Source of the DNA: Exobasidium rhododendri
Taxonomy: Eukaryota; Basidiomycota; Exobasidiomycetes; Exobasidiales; Exobasidiaceae
Length of the DNA stretch: 64,000 nt
NCBI GenBank assembly: GCA_026210745.1
Contig: CP110630.1
Span: forward strand, 6,634,001 to 6,698,000
Direction of reading: 5' to 3'
A program made the translations under genes and the position numbers. Position 1 is the first letter of the stretch. Each line of letters opens with the position of its first letter. This document shows positions 10,332-19,612 of this stretch, in pieces. Under the pieces are notes generated by a model. That model made no database searches, was not told the origin of the DNA, and saw nothing but the letters and a program-made list of their open reading frames with translations.

Positions 10332-11627
10332 TTAGTCTACGCACTTATCGTAGATGCAGAATTCCTTGGCATAACCATCTTTGCCCTGTAGCCAACCGTT
10401 GAGCATCTGAAAAAGGGTAAGCAGTGAATGTCGGGGTCAGCACGGGTCGTGTCTTCAGCCAAAGTGTCCTTCTTCTAGCATCCCCCACTCACTTGGTAAA
10501 GGTAGTCCAAGCTGATCAGATGCGACGCGAAGTTTGAAGGGAAGGGAAGGGGAGGGAGGTGAATTGTGAGATAATAGATGAAGATGACACCTTAATGCGC
10601 ACTCACTTTTGCTGTGCGTAACACCCGTACTGTTCCTTTCGCACTTTCCAGACCGCTAACCCTTTCTCCCATCCGTTGTACTGAAGCAGACCATTACAAT
10701 AGGATCAGTCAATTCAGCCCCAGCGTACTCCATTGTTCTCTTTAAGCCACCTCCACTCACCTGTCCAATAGCCTCGAGTACATTGCCTCCATTGCTCCTT
10801 AGTGTTTTGCTGAATTCCTTTGCGCCCAGCCGGATGTTGTTCTTCACTGACCAGCAGTCTCCTCTGCAGCTGGCTGGAATGATTTGCATGATGCCTATCT
10901 CACCATTCGGTCCTGTCAGACCAGCATCGCAATGGGATTCTTGCATCGCAAAAGCCATCAGAAGGGTCGGATGGACATGGTACTCGGCGGCAATCTGCTT
11001 GAACTCGGTAAGATACTTTGCACAGGGCTTGAAGACGTCTCCAGTCACGACAGTCTCTGCAGAAACGATGCTCAAGTCGTCCATCTTGACGTTAGGTGGC
11101 TGCCAAGCACTGTCGATGTTGCAATTCAAGAAATGGATGTCTCCATTTGGACTATTTTTTGAAGCATTTGGATGGGGACATTTTCCCTGATAGACCCGGC
11201 TGTTGATGTCACTCTTTGTGTGGCTACTTGAAGTGCCCTGGTGAGAACTTTTCTCGTGAGTCTTGTGCGTCTTGCGGGGATGCGCGTGGTGGTGAGTAGC
11301 GTTGACACCATTGTGGTGATGGTGATCGAGATGATTCTGATGGCTTTTGTGGCCGCTCTGATCACCCCGGCCATCCTTCCTGTCGCGGTGCTTACTTTCT
11401 TTGCAGTCCTTTTTCTTGCTTCTTGCTTCGAATTGGCCATTGCTCTCCGCTCTTTCAACAACTTCACCCATCGAAGGTATTCCTGAGTCTTCGTTGGACT
11501 TTTTCGCGCGTTTCATCATGCCATCGGGACGACTGTCATTATTTTGCCGTTCTCCTTGTGCCTGAGCAGTAAAGGACGTCAAGAAGCAGGCCAGAGTGAG
11601 AGAGAGAAGAGTTGCTTGTAGTTTCAT
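10332..11627 (-). CDS. Secreted lysozyme-like protein with transglycosylase SLT domain
   Basis: Four exons give 344 residues. Residues 1-24 form a clear signal peptide (MKLQATLLSLTLACFLTSFT then AQA). Next comes a long Lys/His/Ser-rich disordered linker (HHHHNGVNATHHHAHPRK region). From about residue 205 an SLT (goose-lysozyme-like) domain follows: FKQIAAEYHVHP, then AMQESHCDAG with the expected catalytic Glu, GPNGEIGIMQIIP, and AIGQYNGW across the first splice. Such enzymes cut the glycan of bacterial peptidoglycan, so a secreted fungal copy may act against bacteria or remodel chitin-like polymers; this is inference. Introns are 10681-10760, 10512-10606 and 10407-10492. The third exon is only 19 nt (10493-10511). 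Its inclusion is supported by the continuous reading QQNLDYLYQMLNGW. The C-terminus holds extra Cys residues (EFCIYDKC) that probably pair. Confidence 0.88.
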
Positions 11628-12299
11628 ATTGACGTTGAACGATCAGTGAGGATGTGCAGATGGAGAGACGAGGGGGAGACGATGAGGGAGGGCCAGTGAC
11701 GAAACACGAGAGGCCAGCTTTTAAGGAGCGTTTGATTCGAAGAGAATGGAGGAAAAGTGAAAGGGGAAAAGTGGTGGCGGTGATGAGGTTCGAATATAGA
11801 CAGAGTAAGGAAGCTGTAAGAACAGACGAGACATTTAAAGCGGAGAAGGAGAAGACTCGAATTTTTGCAAGGCTCGTTTGTGCTTCCACCTCCTCTTCTT
11901 TGACCGTGAAGAGCAGGGCAATTTTCATGCACATTGACGCGGCGCCCAGTAAGGTGGACTCGTTGGGCGTTGGCGCTTGTGTCAACCCACTATTCTTTGA
12001 GGGCGGCACCGCTCCATTTCCGTCTGAGAAAAGGCTCCACCGATTCAGTCACCGAGCCTAGATTTAGTTTGACATGGGGTATGAGAGTAGAGAGGCGCCA
12101 TGGGGCCGGAAGAGCAAAGTGAGGAGGAGGAAGAAATTCAGGCGACAGTAGACCAGCTCTTTCCTTCCACCTTTCCCTGAATAGTCACTAGGTACTGCTC
12201 GTTGTCAGCATGCGGCCCGCTCCAGATTCCAGTCTCAGCACACCAAAAGATCCTGCTGACGTCCTGCGCTTGACAGACGGCATCTGTGGCGGTGGTAAC
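11628..12299. other. Intergenic: promoter of the SLT gene and 3' region of secreted protein A
   Basis: The segment upstream of the SLT gene is purine-rich on the plus strand (CT-rich on the transcribed side), as expected of a leader. The segment near 12190-12299 could hold an extra 3' exon of gene A: a gtaagt donor overlaps its stop codon and an open frame follows. Nothing else is supported. Confidence 0.4.
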
Positions 12300-13796
12300 T
12301 TACAATCCTGCAGGCTTGAGTAGTGCAACTTGAGCTGCCCGGCTCCCACGGTAAGTCTTCTTGCCCTTTGTTGGTCTTGCGGTCTCCTCATGTCGATCTT
12401 GCGGTTCAAGCATATCGATGCTTCCAAGTGCTGCCGCGTGCTTGTCGTCAGATGTCTTAGTATCCTCGTCGTCGTTATTGCTTGCGTCGGTTGTGGTATC
12501 AGCTCTTCTTCCTCTGAGCCTTCTACTCGAGCGTGAATCCTTGCAAGGTGTGTACGCAAAAGGCAAAGGATCGAACACGGCTGAAAAGGGGGGAAAGACG
12601 TCACAGCTTGACGAAACGTGAGCTTCCTTATGACGTCTGATTGAGCGCACTCCTCTGTGACTTCTTCGGCTTTCTCTTGCGGATACCACTTCCACGGCAA
12701 GGTCCTTGCTTGAAGTCGATGCAACTGGCAAACCGCCACGCAGGCCGATAAGGGACATTGGTCCGCTGTCTTTACTACCACTGGTCATCACTTCTGTCCC
12801 CATTCCCGCTGCAATTCTCCGCATTTCCCTCTTCTTCGCTGTCTTGGCAAGAGCACCTGCAGCCGACAATTTGGCCTTTCGTGCCAAGCGATAAGCGCTT
12901 CGCCATCCTGGATCGACATTTGCCGCATCCTGAAGTCTGGCCTGATACCATCCATAGATTCTGCTACCCTCCTTGAGCCGAAGCGGCATTTCCTTCTCCA
13001 CGTACGCTTCTGGTGGCATGCCGTAATGAAGGCCTACATTCATCGTCTTCGTCTTGAAGGATTCGAGTTGTATGCCGAATTCTCGTGTCTTTCGCTCTTT
13101 GTATCGTTCACGTCGATCTCGACGTTCTTGCAAGAGGAGAGGGTCGATCTCCTCCTTCAGCTCTGTATCGCTCGCTTTCTCACCTGTATCACCCCTCCTT
13201 GCCTCATCCTGTCCTTTCACCCTGTTTCTTCTTTTGCCTTCCCTGCGAATGATTCTTCTTCTCTTGTCCTGAACCAGTAGAATCACGTCTTCCTTCACTC
13301 CGGCAGCACGGAGAAAGGCAAGTAGAGCTCTTGTCAATTGTGTTTGGCTATGAAATCTGCTCATCACTTCATTGGCCTTCTCTTCGATGTCTGACTGAGT
13401 CGAGTCCTCCGCGATACCAGCAGCATTCAATTCACGAAAGAATTCCCCCTTGTCGAATGCACGTCGAGGCTGAAGTTCAGAGTCAGTGTTGATGTGGTTA
13501 GTTGAGGGAGCACGCTGTACCACCGCCTTGCTTGAACGAGCCCTCGAGTTCTGCTTGCTCTTTGCAATGACTTTCCCACGCCTTTTTTCCTCTCCATACT
13601 CATCTTCGGGATCAAAGGAGAGGTCGGATCCCGCCGAGCCATGGTACGAGGACGAAGAGGAGGAAGCGAGCACACTAGAAAAGTGTGGGGAAATCGAAGG
13701 GAACTCCAAGAGACTGTACCGCTTTCTGCCTGGCGTGGATGAGCCGAAGTGGATCAGTTGAAGAGTGAGTGCAAAAAAGAAGATACTTCCTTTCAT
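12300..13796 (-). CDS. Secreted two-module protein A (novel family, cluster 1)
   Basis: 498 residues with a signal peptide (MKGSIFFFALTLQLIHFGSS). I recognise no named domain. Two conserved modules can be seen by comparison with neighbours B and C. Module 1 is at about residues 117-182 (FFRELNAAGIAEDSTQSDIE, then RALLAFLRAAGVKEDVI and RRRIIRR). Module 2 is at about 245-310 (GLHYGMPPEAYVEKEMPLR, then YGWYQARLQ and PGWRSAYRLA). A basic linker (KRR, RRDRRERYKERK) separates them, and a Ser-rich tail follows that may be disordered. The ATG at 13796 is chosen because it begins the signal sequence; an in-frame ATG 29 codons upstream does not. The product is probably extracellular or cell-wall associated. 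The 3' end is uncertain: a 51-nt intron starting at the gtaagt over the stop would extend the protein by about 38 residues. Confidence 0.75.
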   Translation of the reverse strand: MKGSIFFFALTLQLIHFGSSTPGRKRYSLLEFPSISPHFSSVLASSSSSSYHGSAGSDLSFDPEDEYGEEKRRGKVIAKSKQNSRARSSKAVVQRAPSTNHINTDSELQPRRAFDKGEFFRELNAAGIAEDSTQSDIEEKANEVMSRFHSQTQLTRALLAFLRAAGVKEDVILLVQDKRRRIIRREGKRRNRVKGQDEARRGDTGEKASDTELKEEIDPLLLQERRDRRERYKERKTREFGIQLESFKTKTMNVGLHYGMPPEAYVEKEMPLRLKEGSRIYGWYQARLQDAANVDPGWRSAYRLARKAKLSAAGALAKTAKKREMRRIAAGMGTEVMTSGSKDSGPMSLIGLRGGLPVASTSSKDLAVEVVSARESRRSHRGVRSIRRHKEAHVSSSCDVFPPFSAVFDPLPFAYTPCKDSRSSRRLRGRRADTTTDASNNDDEDTKTSDDKHAAALGSIDMLEPQDRHEETARPTKGKKTYRGSRAAQVALLKPAGL

Positions 13797-14100
13797 GGCA
13801 GTGTCTCGTTTTGTACGTGGGAACAGGTGAAGTGGAAAAGGTGGCAAAGGGATGGTCAAGCTGCTACCGAGACAGACACGCATTCAAGATAAGAAGGGGA
13901 GACTATCATCAAGACCCACCTCGTGTCCAATTGTGCAATGACGCCGAGGAGGAGAAGCTGCATGAACAGTGCCGGCTGACTCGGCGCTGGTGTTCTAGCG
14001 CATTGATGAAGCTCGATAAGGAGAGGGAATCAGGGGTGTAGACTGGTCGCAAGACAGTACCTCCTCATTTGTAGCATGTGTAGACTCTTGAATTTTTTTA
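13797..14100. other. Short intergenic region between secreted genes A and B
   Basis: This holds the promoter of A and the 3' UTR of B, both minus strand. Only weak open frames on the opposite strand are present, and no repeats or TATA box were seen. Confidence 0.4.
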
Positions 14101-15591
14101 TTAGCTAGTATAGTGGTAGAGAAGTGACAGTGCTACTCCACAAGCGTACAGCTTGACCACCTTTGCATTAGTCTGTGGGACGTTGAAGAGCGAGCAGCCC
14201 CGAAACAGCTTCTCCCTCCTCTTTTTGTGGGTAGAGTTCATCAAGACCCGATCTCTTCTTCTTTTCTTGGGCCACAAAGGATCAAGAGATTGCTGCCAAC
14301 GATTCGGCAGCAACGTGCTTGTTTGCACCGCCGAGGCTTCTTGACTGTCAGCAACCTCTTTCCCCTTTGAGCTTCTCGATGCAGACGTGCTACTGCCCAG
14401 CTTAAGCCTCTCCATCCTCCCTTTCTCGATCACCGGACCACCGCTTACATACTGCGCCGCAAAAGCAGGCATCCTGTACATGTCTTGACGGAAAGACCCT
14501 TTGCCAAAATTATTGTCGTGGTTGTGTCTCTGATTCTTGAGTGAGAGAAGTGATCGAAGGTAGAAGTCCTTCCAGCTCTTCTCGACTCCGCGTAGACGCT
14601 GCAGTTTCGCTTGAAAATGCGCATAACTCTTAGGGCCCAAAGCAGTTCGGAGAGGTATCTCTTTCAGGGCGTACGTCGAAGGATGTAGGTCGTAGTGCAA
14701 ACCTGCCAGTGTCGCTTGCTCCTCAAAGTGCTGCAATTCTATAGCTCGAGCATTTTGACTGACTTTCCGATACTGAACGGTAGATCTGTCCATCTTTTCT
14801 CGCTCAAGATGTGTGAGTTCTTTCCTTCTTGCCCCTTTCCCTTTCCTGTTGATTCGCCTACTGCTAGATGCTTCCACTTCATCCTCTTCTTCTGCCCACT
14901 CGGTTCCTTCCCTTTCTGTCTGCTCTTTACGAACCTGATCTCTCCACCTTCGCCGGTACAGTCTGCTTCTGATTCTACTTCTTCCAGCACGAAACAATGC
15001 AATGACGTCTTTATCAACCTTAAGCTCGTCCAAATAGGCATACAGAGCCGCTCCGATGCTGTTCATGCTCGGGTAAGACGCAAAGGTCTCGAATAGGTCT
15101 TTTGTCTTTTCATCAATCTCGAGGGCTGTTGAATCTTTCGTGAGTCCCAAGGTGCGAAGTCTGGCTTTGAAGAACGTATACGTCAGCTCAGGTCGATTTG
15201 GTTGGTCGTGAGATGGCTGTGATTCAAGGTTGGACTTCTCTTCAGTCTTGAAAGCTTCGTTTGACGATGCAGTACGTCCTCTGGGCCGATGCATGTTTGC
15301 AGTGATACGACGACTGCTTGAAGACGAGGTTGGACTAGAGACCGGGCTATCTGCAGTATATGAAGTGTCAATTGACGATGGAGAAGACGAAGGTGAATAT
15401 TCTTGTGTGAAAGAAGGCGAGAGCTGTGGTGACGAGACTATAGATAGCGGCAAAGACCTCTGTGATGAAGATGGCGTCGAGGCTTCGGAACGTGCAATCA
15501 GATCAGACATCAGCCGCACCTTGTCGACAGATACCGCGAGACCAATGGAACCTACGATTACTGTGCACGCCAGACAAGACGATCTCTTCAT
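14101..15591 (-). CDS. Secreted two-module protein B (novel family, cluster 1)
   Basis: 496 residues and intronless, with a signal peptide at the chosen ATG (MKRSSCLACTVIVGSIGLAV). A long Ser/Pro-rich segment (about residues 35-125) precedes module 1 at about 138-206 (FKARLRTLGLTKDSTALEID, LYAYLDELKVDKDVIALF). A basic, acidic-patched linker follows, then module 2 at about 287-350 (GLHYDLHPSTYALKEIPLR, YAHFQAKLQ, KSWKDFY). The match to A and C covers both modules in the same order and spacing, so they are paralogues. No enzyme motif is visible. The C-terminus (LYACGVALSLLYHYTS) is mildly hydrophobic, which could suggest membrane or GPI-like anchoring, but it lacks a clear anchor signal. The function is unknown; an effector or wall-protein role is inference only. 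Confidence 0.77.
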   Translation of the reverse strand: MKRSSCLACTVIVGSIGLAVSVDKVRLMSDLIARSEASTPSSSQRSLPLSIVSSPQLSPSFTQEYSPSSSPSSIDTSYTADSPVSSPTSSSSSRRITANMHRPRGRTASSNEAFKTEEKSNLESQPSHDQPNRPELTYTFFKARLRTLGLTKDSTALEIDEKTKDLFETFASYPSMNSIGAALYAYLDELKVDKDVIALFRAGRSRIRSRLYRRRWRDQVRKEQTEREGTEWAEEEDEVEASSSRRINRKGKGARRKELTHLEREKMDRSTVQYRKVSQNARAIELQHFEEQATLAGLHYDLHPSTYALKEIPLRTALGPKSYAHFQAKLQRLRGVEKSWKDFYLRSLLSLKNQRHNHDNNFGKGSFRQDMYRMPAFAAQYVSGGPVIEKGRMERLKLGSSTSASRSSKGKEVADSQEASAVQTSTLLPNRWQQSLDPLWPKKRRRDRVLMNSTHKKRREKLFRGCSLFNVPQTNAKVVKLYACGVALSLLYHYTS

Positions 15592-15941
15592 TTTGGGCGA
15601 CCAGAGCCTGGCGAGTGAGGTCGAGATCGTTGTGGCAAGTGAGAACTCAAGAGATCCGTGAGATGCATCACCACAGCTCGCCCACCTCCAGTGATACGTC
15701 CACGCCCTCAAGATGCGCTGCTGCGCCCACTAGATTTTGCTTCACATTATCCCTTCCCTAGAAATATGTATACTCATCTATCAATCAATTTACATTGTAT
15801 CATACTGAAGCGAGTCTTCCAAGAGGGAATGGCTTGGAGATGAGCAGTAAATCGAATCCTTTAATCGAGATCGTGAGAGATGTTACGATGTCGCTGAAGA
15901 GCAGGGAAAGCCTTCTTCTCCGACGAAGGGATTATGTCAAT
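15592..15941. other. Intergenic between secreted genes B and C
   Basis: This contains the promoter of B and the 3' UTR of C. A TATA-like run on the minus strand lies near 15765-15775, about 175 bp ahead of B's ATG. It is AT-richer than its flanks. No other feature is supported. Confidence 0.4.
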
Positions 15942-17072
15942 TCACCTCGAAGAACCAACACCGTCCTTTGGAGCTACAAGACCTGACCTTTTCTTTGTGA
16001 TCGCCCAACTCTTCACTTCCGTCAACACCATCTTCATCTTGTTTTGCCCCAAGGTGCGTTGCGGCGGCGGCGATGGAGCTCGCTCTCTCGTTTCATCTTC
16101 CACATCTTGTACTGCTTCTACGGTGTTCAAGTCTATCGGCTTGGCCCAACTTGGTCTTCTTATCAGCTTAATTGGGAGTTCTGCTCCTCCGCGGCTCCTT
16201 GCGTAGGATTGCTTCTGTATAGTGATCGATCTATTCGCGACTCTGTACTCTCGAATCCATTCCTTATCGATCTTCAGAGCTCGCTGGAGTTTACTTTGAT
16301 ATTGGCAATAGCTACTAGCACCCCACGTTTGCCGGAAAGGTATCTCTTTGAGTGCATAGGAAAATGCATCAAGTCCGTAGTGGATATGATTGTGTAAGAG
16401 CCTATGATAAAAGTCTTGCAATTGGACATGGTGTGCTAGGCGCTGAGATTCCTGAAAATGTTCAATGCCCTTCGAAATGTTTTCTCTCCACGCACCATGC
16501 TCTGTGTCAAAGAATCTGGCTCTCTCTAGTGACTCGACTCCCATCCTGTGATACTGCCTCGAGTTCTGCTTGTTCATCGCTTGTGCTATCTTTCGTCGTG
16601 TAGCATAGAAGAATTGAATCACACTTTCCGGGACCCCAATGCCGCGAAGGTAGATCTTGAGAGCCTTGGTTGGATGAGGAAGTGCTGGATACTTCTTCAA
16701 TAGATTGTGTGTCTTCTGGTCGATCTCATGTGCTGTTGAATCGGCAGTCAGTCCAGTAGCTTCAAGTTCCTGTCGGAAGACGACGGGGTGATAGATATGC
16801 TGCTCGGGCAAGTCATCAGTTGAAGTAGTGGCTGCATCGGTATCAACAAGGCGCTTCTTCGCTTTCTTACATCTTGTTCTCGACCGTTGAAGGGTCGATG
16901 TAGCAGGCATGGAGCTCTCAGATGTTTCTGATTGAAAGAGCACTGATGGCGAAGGCAGATACTCTTCAGATGAGCAGGAAGTGTCAATGTAGAGCCCCTT
17001 ACTCGACGGCAGCGAATGACATAGGGCACACCAAGAGGCAACGAGAATGATCACGCAGACATTGTTGACCAT
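15942..17072 (-). CDS. Secreted two-module protein C (novel family, cluster 1)
   Basis: 376 residues and intronless, the shortest of the tandem triplet. The chosen ATG opens a typical signal peptide (MVNNVCVIILVASWCALCHS). Module 1 (about residues 98-162) reads FRQELEATGLTADSTAHEID, then TKALKIYLRGIGVPESVIQF and RRKI. Module 2 (about 218-280) reads DFYHRLLHNHIHYGLDAFSY, ALKEIPFRQTWG, YQSKLQ and KEWIREYRVA. Module 1 is closest to B (the DSTA-EID core) and module 2 shares the (A)LKEIP[LF]R signature with B. The gene lies head to tail with A and B on the same strand, which fits tandem duplication. Two cysteines follow the signal peptide. No known domain was recognised. Confidence 0.77.
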   Translation of the reverse strand: MVNNVCVIILVASWCALCHSLPSSKGLYIDTSCSSEEYLPSPSVLFQSETSESSMPATSTLQRSRTRCKKAKKRLVDTDAATTSTDDLPEQHIYHPVVFRQELEATGLTADSTAHEIDQKTHNLLKKYPALPHPTKALKIYLRGIGVPESVIQFFYATRRKIAQAMNKQNSRQYHRMGVESLERARFFDTEHGAWRENISKGIEHFQESQRLAHHVQLQDFYHRLLHNHIHYGLDAFSYALKEIPFRQTWGASSYCQYQSKLQRALKIDKEWIREYRVANRSITIQKQSYARSRGGAELPIKLIRRPSWAKPIDLNTVEAVQDVEDETRERAPSPPPQRTLGQNKMKMVLTEVKSWAITKKRSGLVAPKDGVGSSR

Positions 17073-18033
17073 TCCTCGAGAGAAAGGTGATGTGAGTGGG
17101 AGGATGGCCAAGCGACTCCGTTGGGGCAAGGACAAGTCGATGTCCTCTTCTCAATGAGAATGTATGAAGGGCTGGACGCCTTACCGCTTGACCTCTGTTT
17201 CTTTTATTGTCTGTCCATCACTCACTACGCCAGCGATCAGCCTTCGGTGTCATTCGGTACAGCTTACCATATTGGTACCTCCTTTTGCTCGTTGGGAGGC
17301 GATGTGGGGGCGTGACCTCGCGTATTCTTCTTTTCCATGCATGTGTCGGCGTATTCGGTCGGCTGGTACTGTCGATCTGTTGTACTCATATTTCTTATCA
17401 CTTGACAGGTCTCCCTGTGATCAAGTATATACTTATTCGTCTCTCGTTGTGATGTCCCGCGCCTCAGCAAGCTACACTAATACTGCCTGGATGCATTCCC
17501 TCTTCACCTTGAACGACAAATAACGCCGCCACTTAGCACGCTCTTGTTCCCACTCTCGGTCTTCCTATGTCGGGGAAAGGCAGCAGTGAGACCTTGGAAA
17601 TCCACCACGAATGCAACAGCAGTGATCACTATCGACACACATTCGCTCCGCCTCTGTTGTCTTCGTTTCATTGTTCTCCCTCTCTGCAGAGAAAGTCCTT
17701 AATTCTCTCCCTGGCTCAGCTCGTGTGTATCAGAGCTGTCGATTTTGTGCCAAAGCGCGTCAGGCCGAAATTTCTGTCTAGACCTACAAATTATCCGAGG
17801 GAGAATGCGGCCCTTTCAATTCAACAATCCTGAGGCAATTTAAGTGTAAAGCAATCAGATGCAATACAAGCAGCTCTTGAGAGTAACACATGGCTTACCA
17901 AATAAACTTTGGGCGGCTTTCCCTCTCCCATGCCTGAACCCCGTTGCGCTGCAAATATCTTAATTACACTCCTGAAGAATTGTTCCCTCCCATTTTCGAC
18001 TCAAAACCACAACACCCATCATTCTCACTCGTA
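17073..18033. other. Divergent intergenic region (promoters of C and SCS7)
   Basis: About 960 bp separate the two start codons. The SCS7-proximal part is a long leader containing an in-frame non-conserved extension (see SCS7). A TATA-like run (tatata) lies near 17427. The open frames present are short and unconserved in character. No RNA gene was seen. Confidence 0.45.
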
Positions 18034-19329
18034 ATGGCCGCCGTTGCGACTTCAACTGCCACCGACCTCTCTGGTCCTTCCAAGACAGCCGCCACACAGC
18101 GAGTACGATTGATTTCGTCTGCTTTGCTTTCCAAGCACGACAATTTGAACTCGCTCTGGGTGTCGTACAAGGGAAAGGTCTACGATATCACTGAATTTGC
18201 TCCCGATCACCCGGGTGGCGATGATCTCGTCTTGCGATATGCCGGAAAAGACATGGGTGACATCATGGAAGATGCCGATGAACATGTGCATTCTGAAAGC
18301 GCCTACGAGATGCTAGAGGAGTACTGCATTGGTAGATTGCCACTATCACAAGAGGAGAATGGTCTCGTTGCCCCCATCAGTGAAGGCGGTGCAGACTTCA
18401 CCGGCAAGGATGAGTCGGTCATCATCACCGATGACTTTGTTCCACACGACACTGACAACAAGGCTGACTTTAAGAAACATGCCTTTTTGGATCTCTCTCG
18501 ACCTCTGATCATGCAAGTCTGGAATGCCAAATTCAGCAAAGACTTCTACTTGCAACAAGTCCATTCACCTCGTCACCTCAAGGAGCCCGCTCAGCTATTC
18601 GGTCCATGGTATTTGGAGATGTTCACTCGAACGAATTGGTACGTCGTCCCGATCGTATGGCTTCCCATCGCTATCGGACTCTTCTTTCGAAGTGCGTATC
18701 AATTCTCTCAGTGGGGCAAGGAAGACCTCGGTTCTGGATTCGCACCCGCTGCAACGGCTGCTGGTGCTTTTGTCAATATGACTACGAAAGGTTACCATCG
18801 TGATGCACCCCTCCTGTCTGCTTTGACACAATCCGAAACTGGTTCTGCTTTGAGTCAAATTACAAGTGCATCTTTAGTCACGGCTACCGGGTTCGTCTTC
18901 TTGGGCGTATTCATTTGGACGATTCTCGAATACGGCATGCATCGATTCTTATTCCACGTCGACAATTTCCTACCTGATCGACCTTTCTTCATGATGCTGC
19001 ACTTTTTGCTACACGGTATCCATCATTACCTACCGATGGACCGACTCCGACTCGTCATGCCGCCGCTTCTCTTTTCTGCCCTCTCCTACCCGTTCACCAG
19101 ATTAGCATACGCGCTTTTCCCTGTGGCTGTTGCGAATGGAATCATCAGCGGCGCCTTTTTCATGTACGTTGCCTACGACGTCATGCATTACGCATTGCAC
19201 CACACAAAACTGCCAGCATACATCAAGGAGATGAAAAAGTACCACTTGGAGCACCACTACAAGAACTACGAACAAGGCTTTGGTGTTACCAGTCGATTCT
19301 GGGACTACGTCTTCGGTACTGAGCTCTAG
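18034..19329 (+). CDS. SCS7: Fatty acid 2-hydroxylase with cytochrome b5 domain (sphingolipid alpha-hydroxylase)
   Basis: 431 residues and intronless. The N-terminal cytochrome b5 domain shows the heme-ligand motif FAPDHPGGDD, with the second heme His in the EDADEHVHSE region. The C-terminal fatty-acid-hydroxylase domain carries the di-iron histidine boxes EYGMHRFLFH, HFLLHGIHHYLPMD, YDVMHYALHH and KKYHLEHHYKN, interleaved with hydrophobic membrane segments. This is the ER enzyme that 2-hydroxylates the very-long-chain acyl group of ceramides. The ATG at 18034 (MAAVATSTATD) is preferred. The open frame continues 30 codons upstream to 17944, but that part looks like leader sequence. Length and domain order match yeast Scs7/FA2H. 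Confidence 0.94.
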   Translation: MAAVATSTATDLSGPSKTAATQRVRLISSALLSKHDNLNSLWVSYKGKVYDITEFAPDHPGGDDLVLRYAGKDMGDIMEDADEHVHSESAYEMLEEYCIGRLPLSQEENGLVAPISEGGADFTGKDESVIITDDFVPHDTDNKADFKKHAFLDLSRPLIMQVWNAKFSKDFYLQQVHSPRHLKEPAQLFGPWYLEMFTRTNWYVVPIVWLPIAIGLFFRSAYQFSQWGKEDLGSGFAPAATAAGAFVNMTTKGYHRDAPLLSALTQSETGSALSQITSASLVTATGFVFLGVFIWTILEYGMHRFLFHVDNFLPDRPFFMMLHFLLHGIHHYLPMDRLRLVMPPLLFSALSYPFTRLAYALFPVAVANGIISGAFFMYVAYDVMHYALHHTKLPAYIKEMKKYHLEHHYKNYEQGFGVTSRFWDYVFGTEL

Positions 19330-19612
19330 TGACCCAATGATGCCTTGCTTTGGTCTTTCTCATTCTGAACTCTTTCACGCTTTTAGTATTCCCCCTTGTG
19401 TAGCGGCACATGTACTATACTTAGAACTTCACAGCTTACGTTTGACACACATCTTTTACATTATGATTCCATTGAAAAGTGATTAGAGTGATTAGACGTA
19501 GGCGAACCGTTGATTGATACACGGGCAAAGCAGGGCATATACGGAAGACGATAGCTGGCAAAACGGAAGTAAGGGCGACCTCTATTCGAAGGACTGCGAC
19601 CAATGGCACTGC

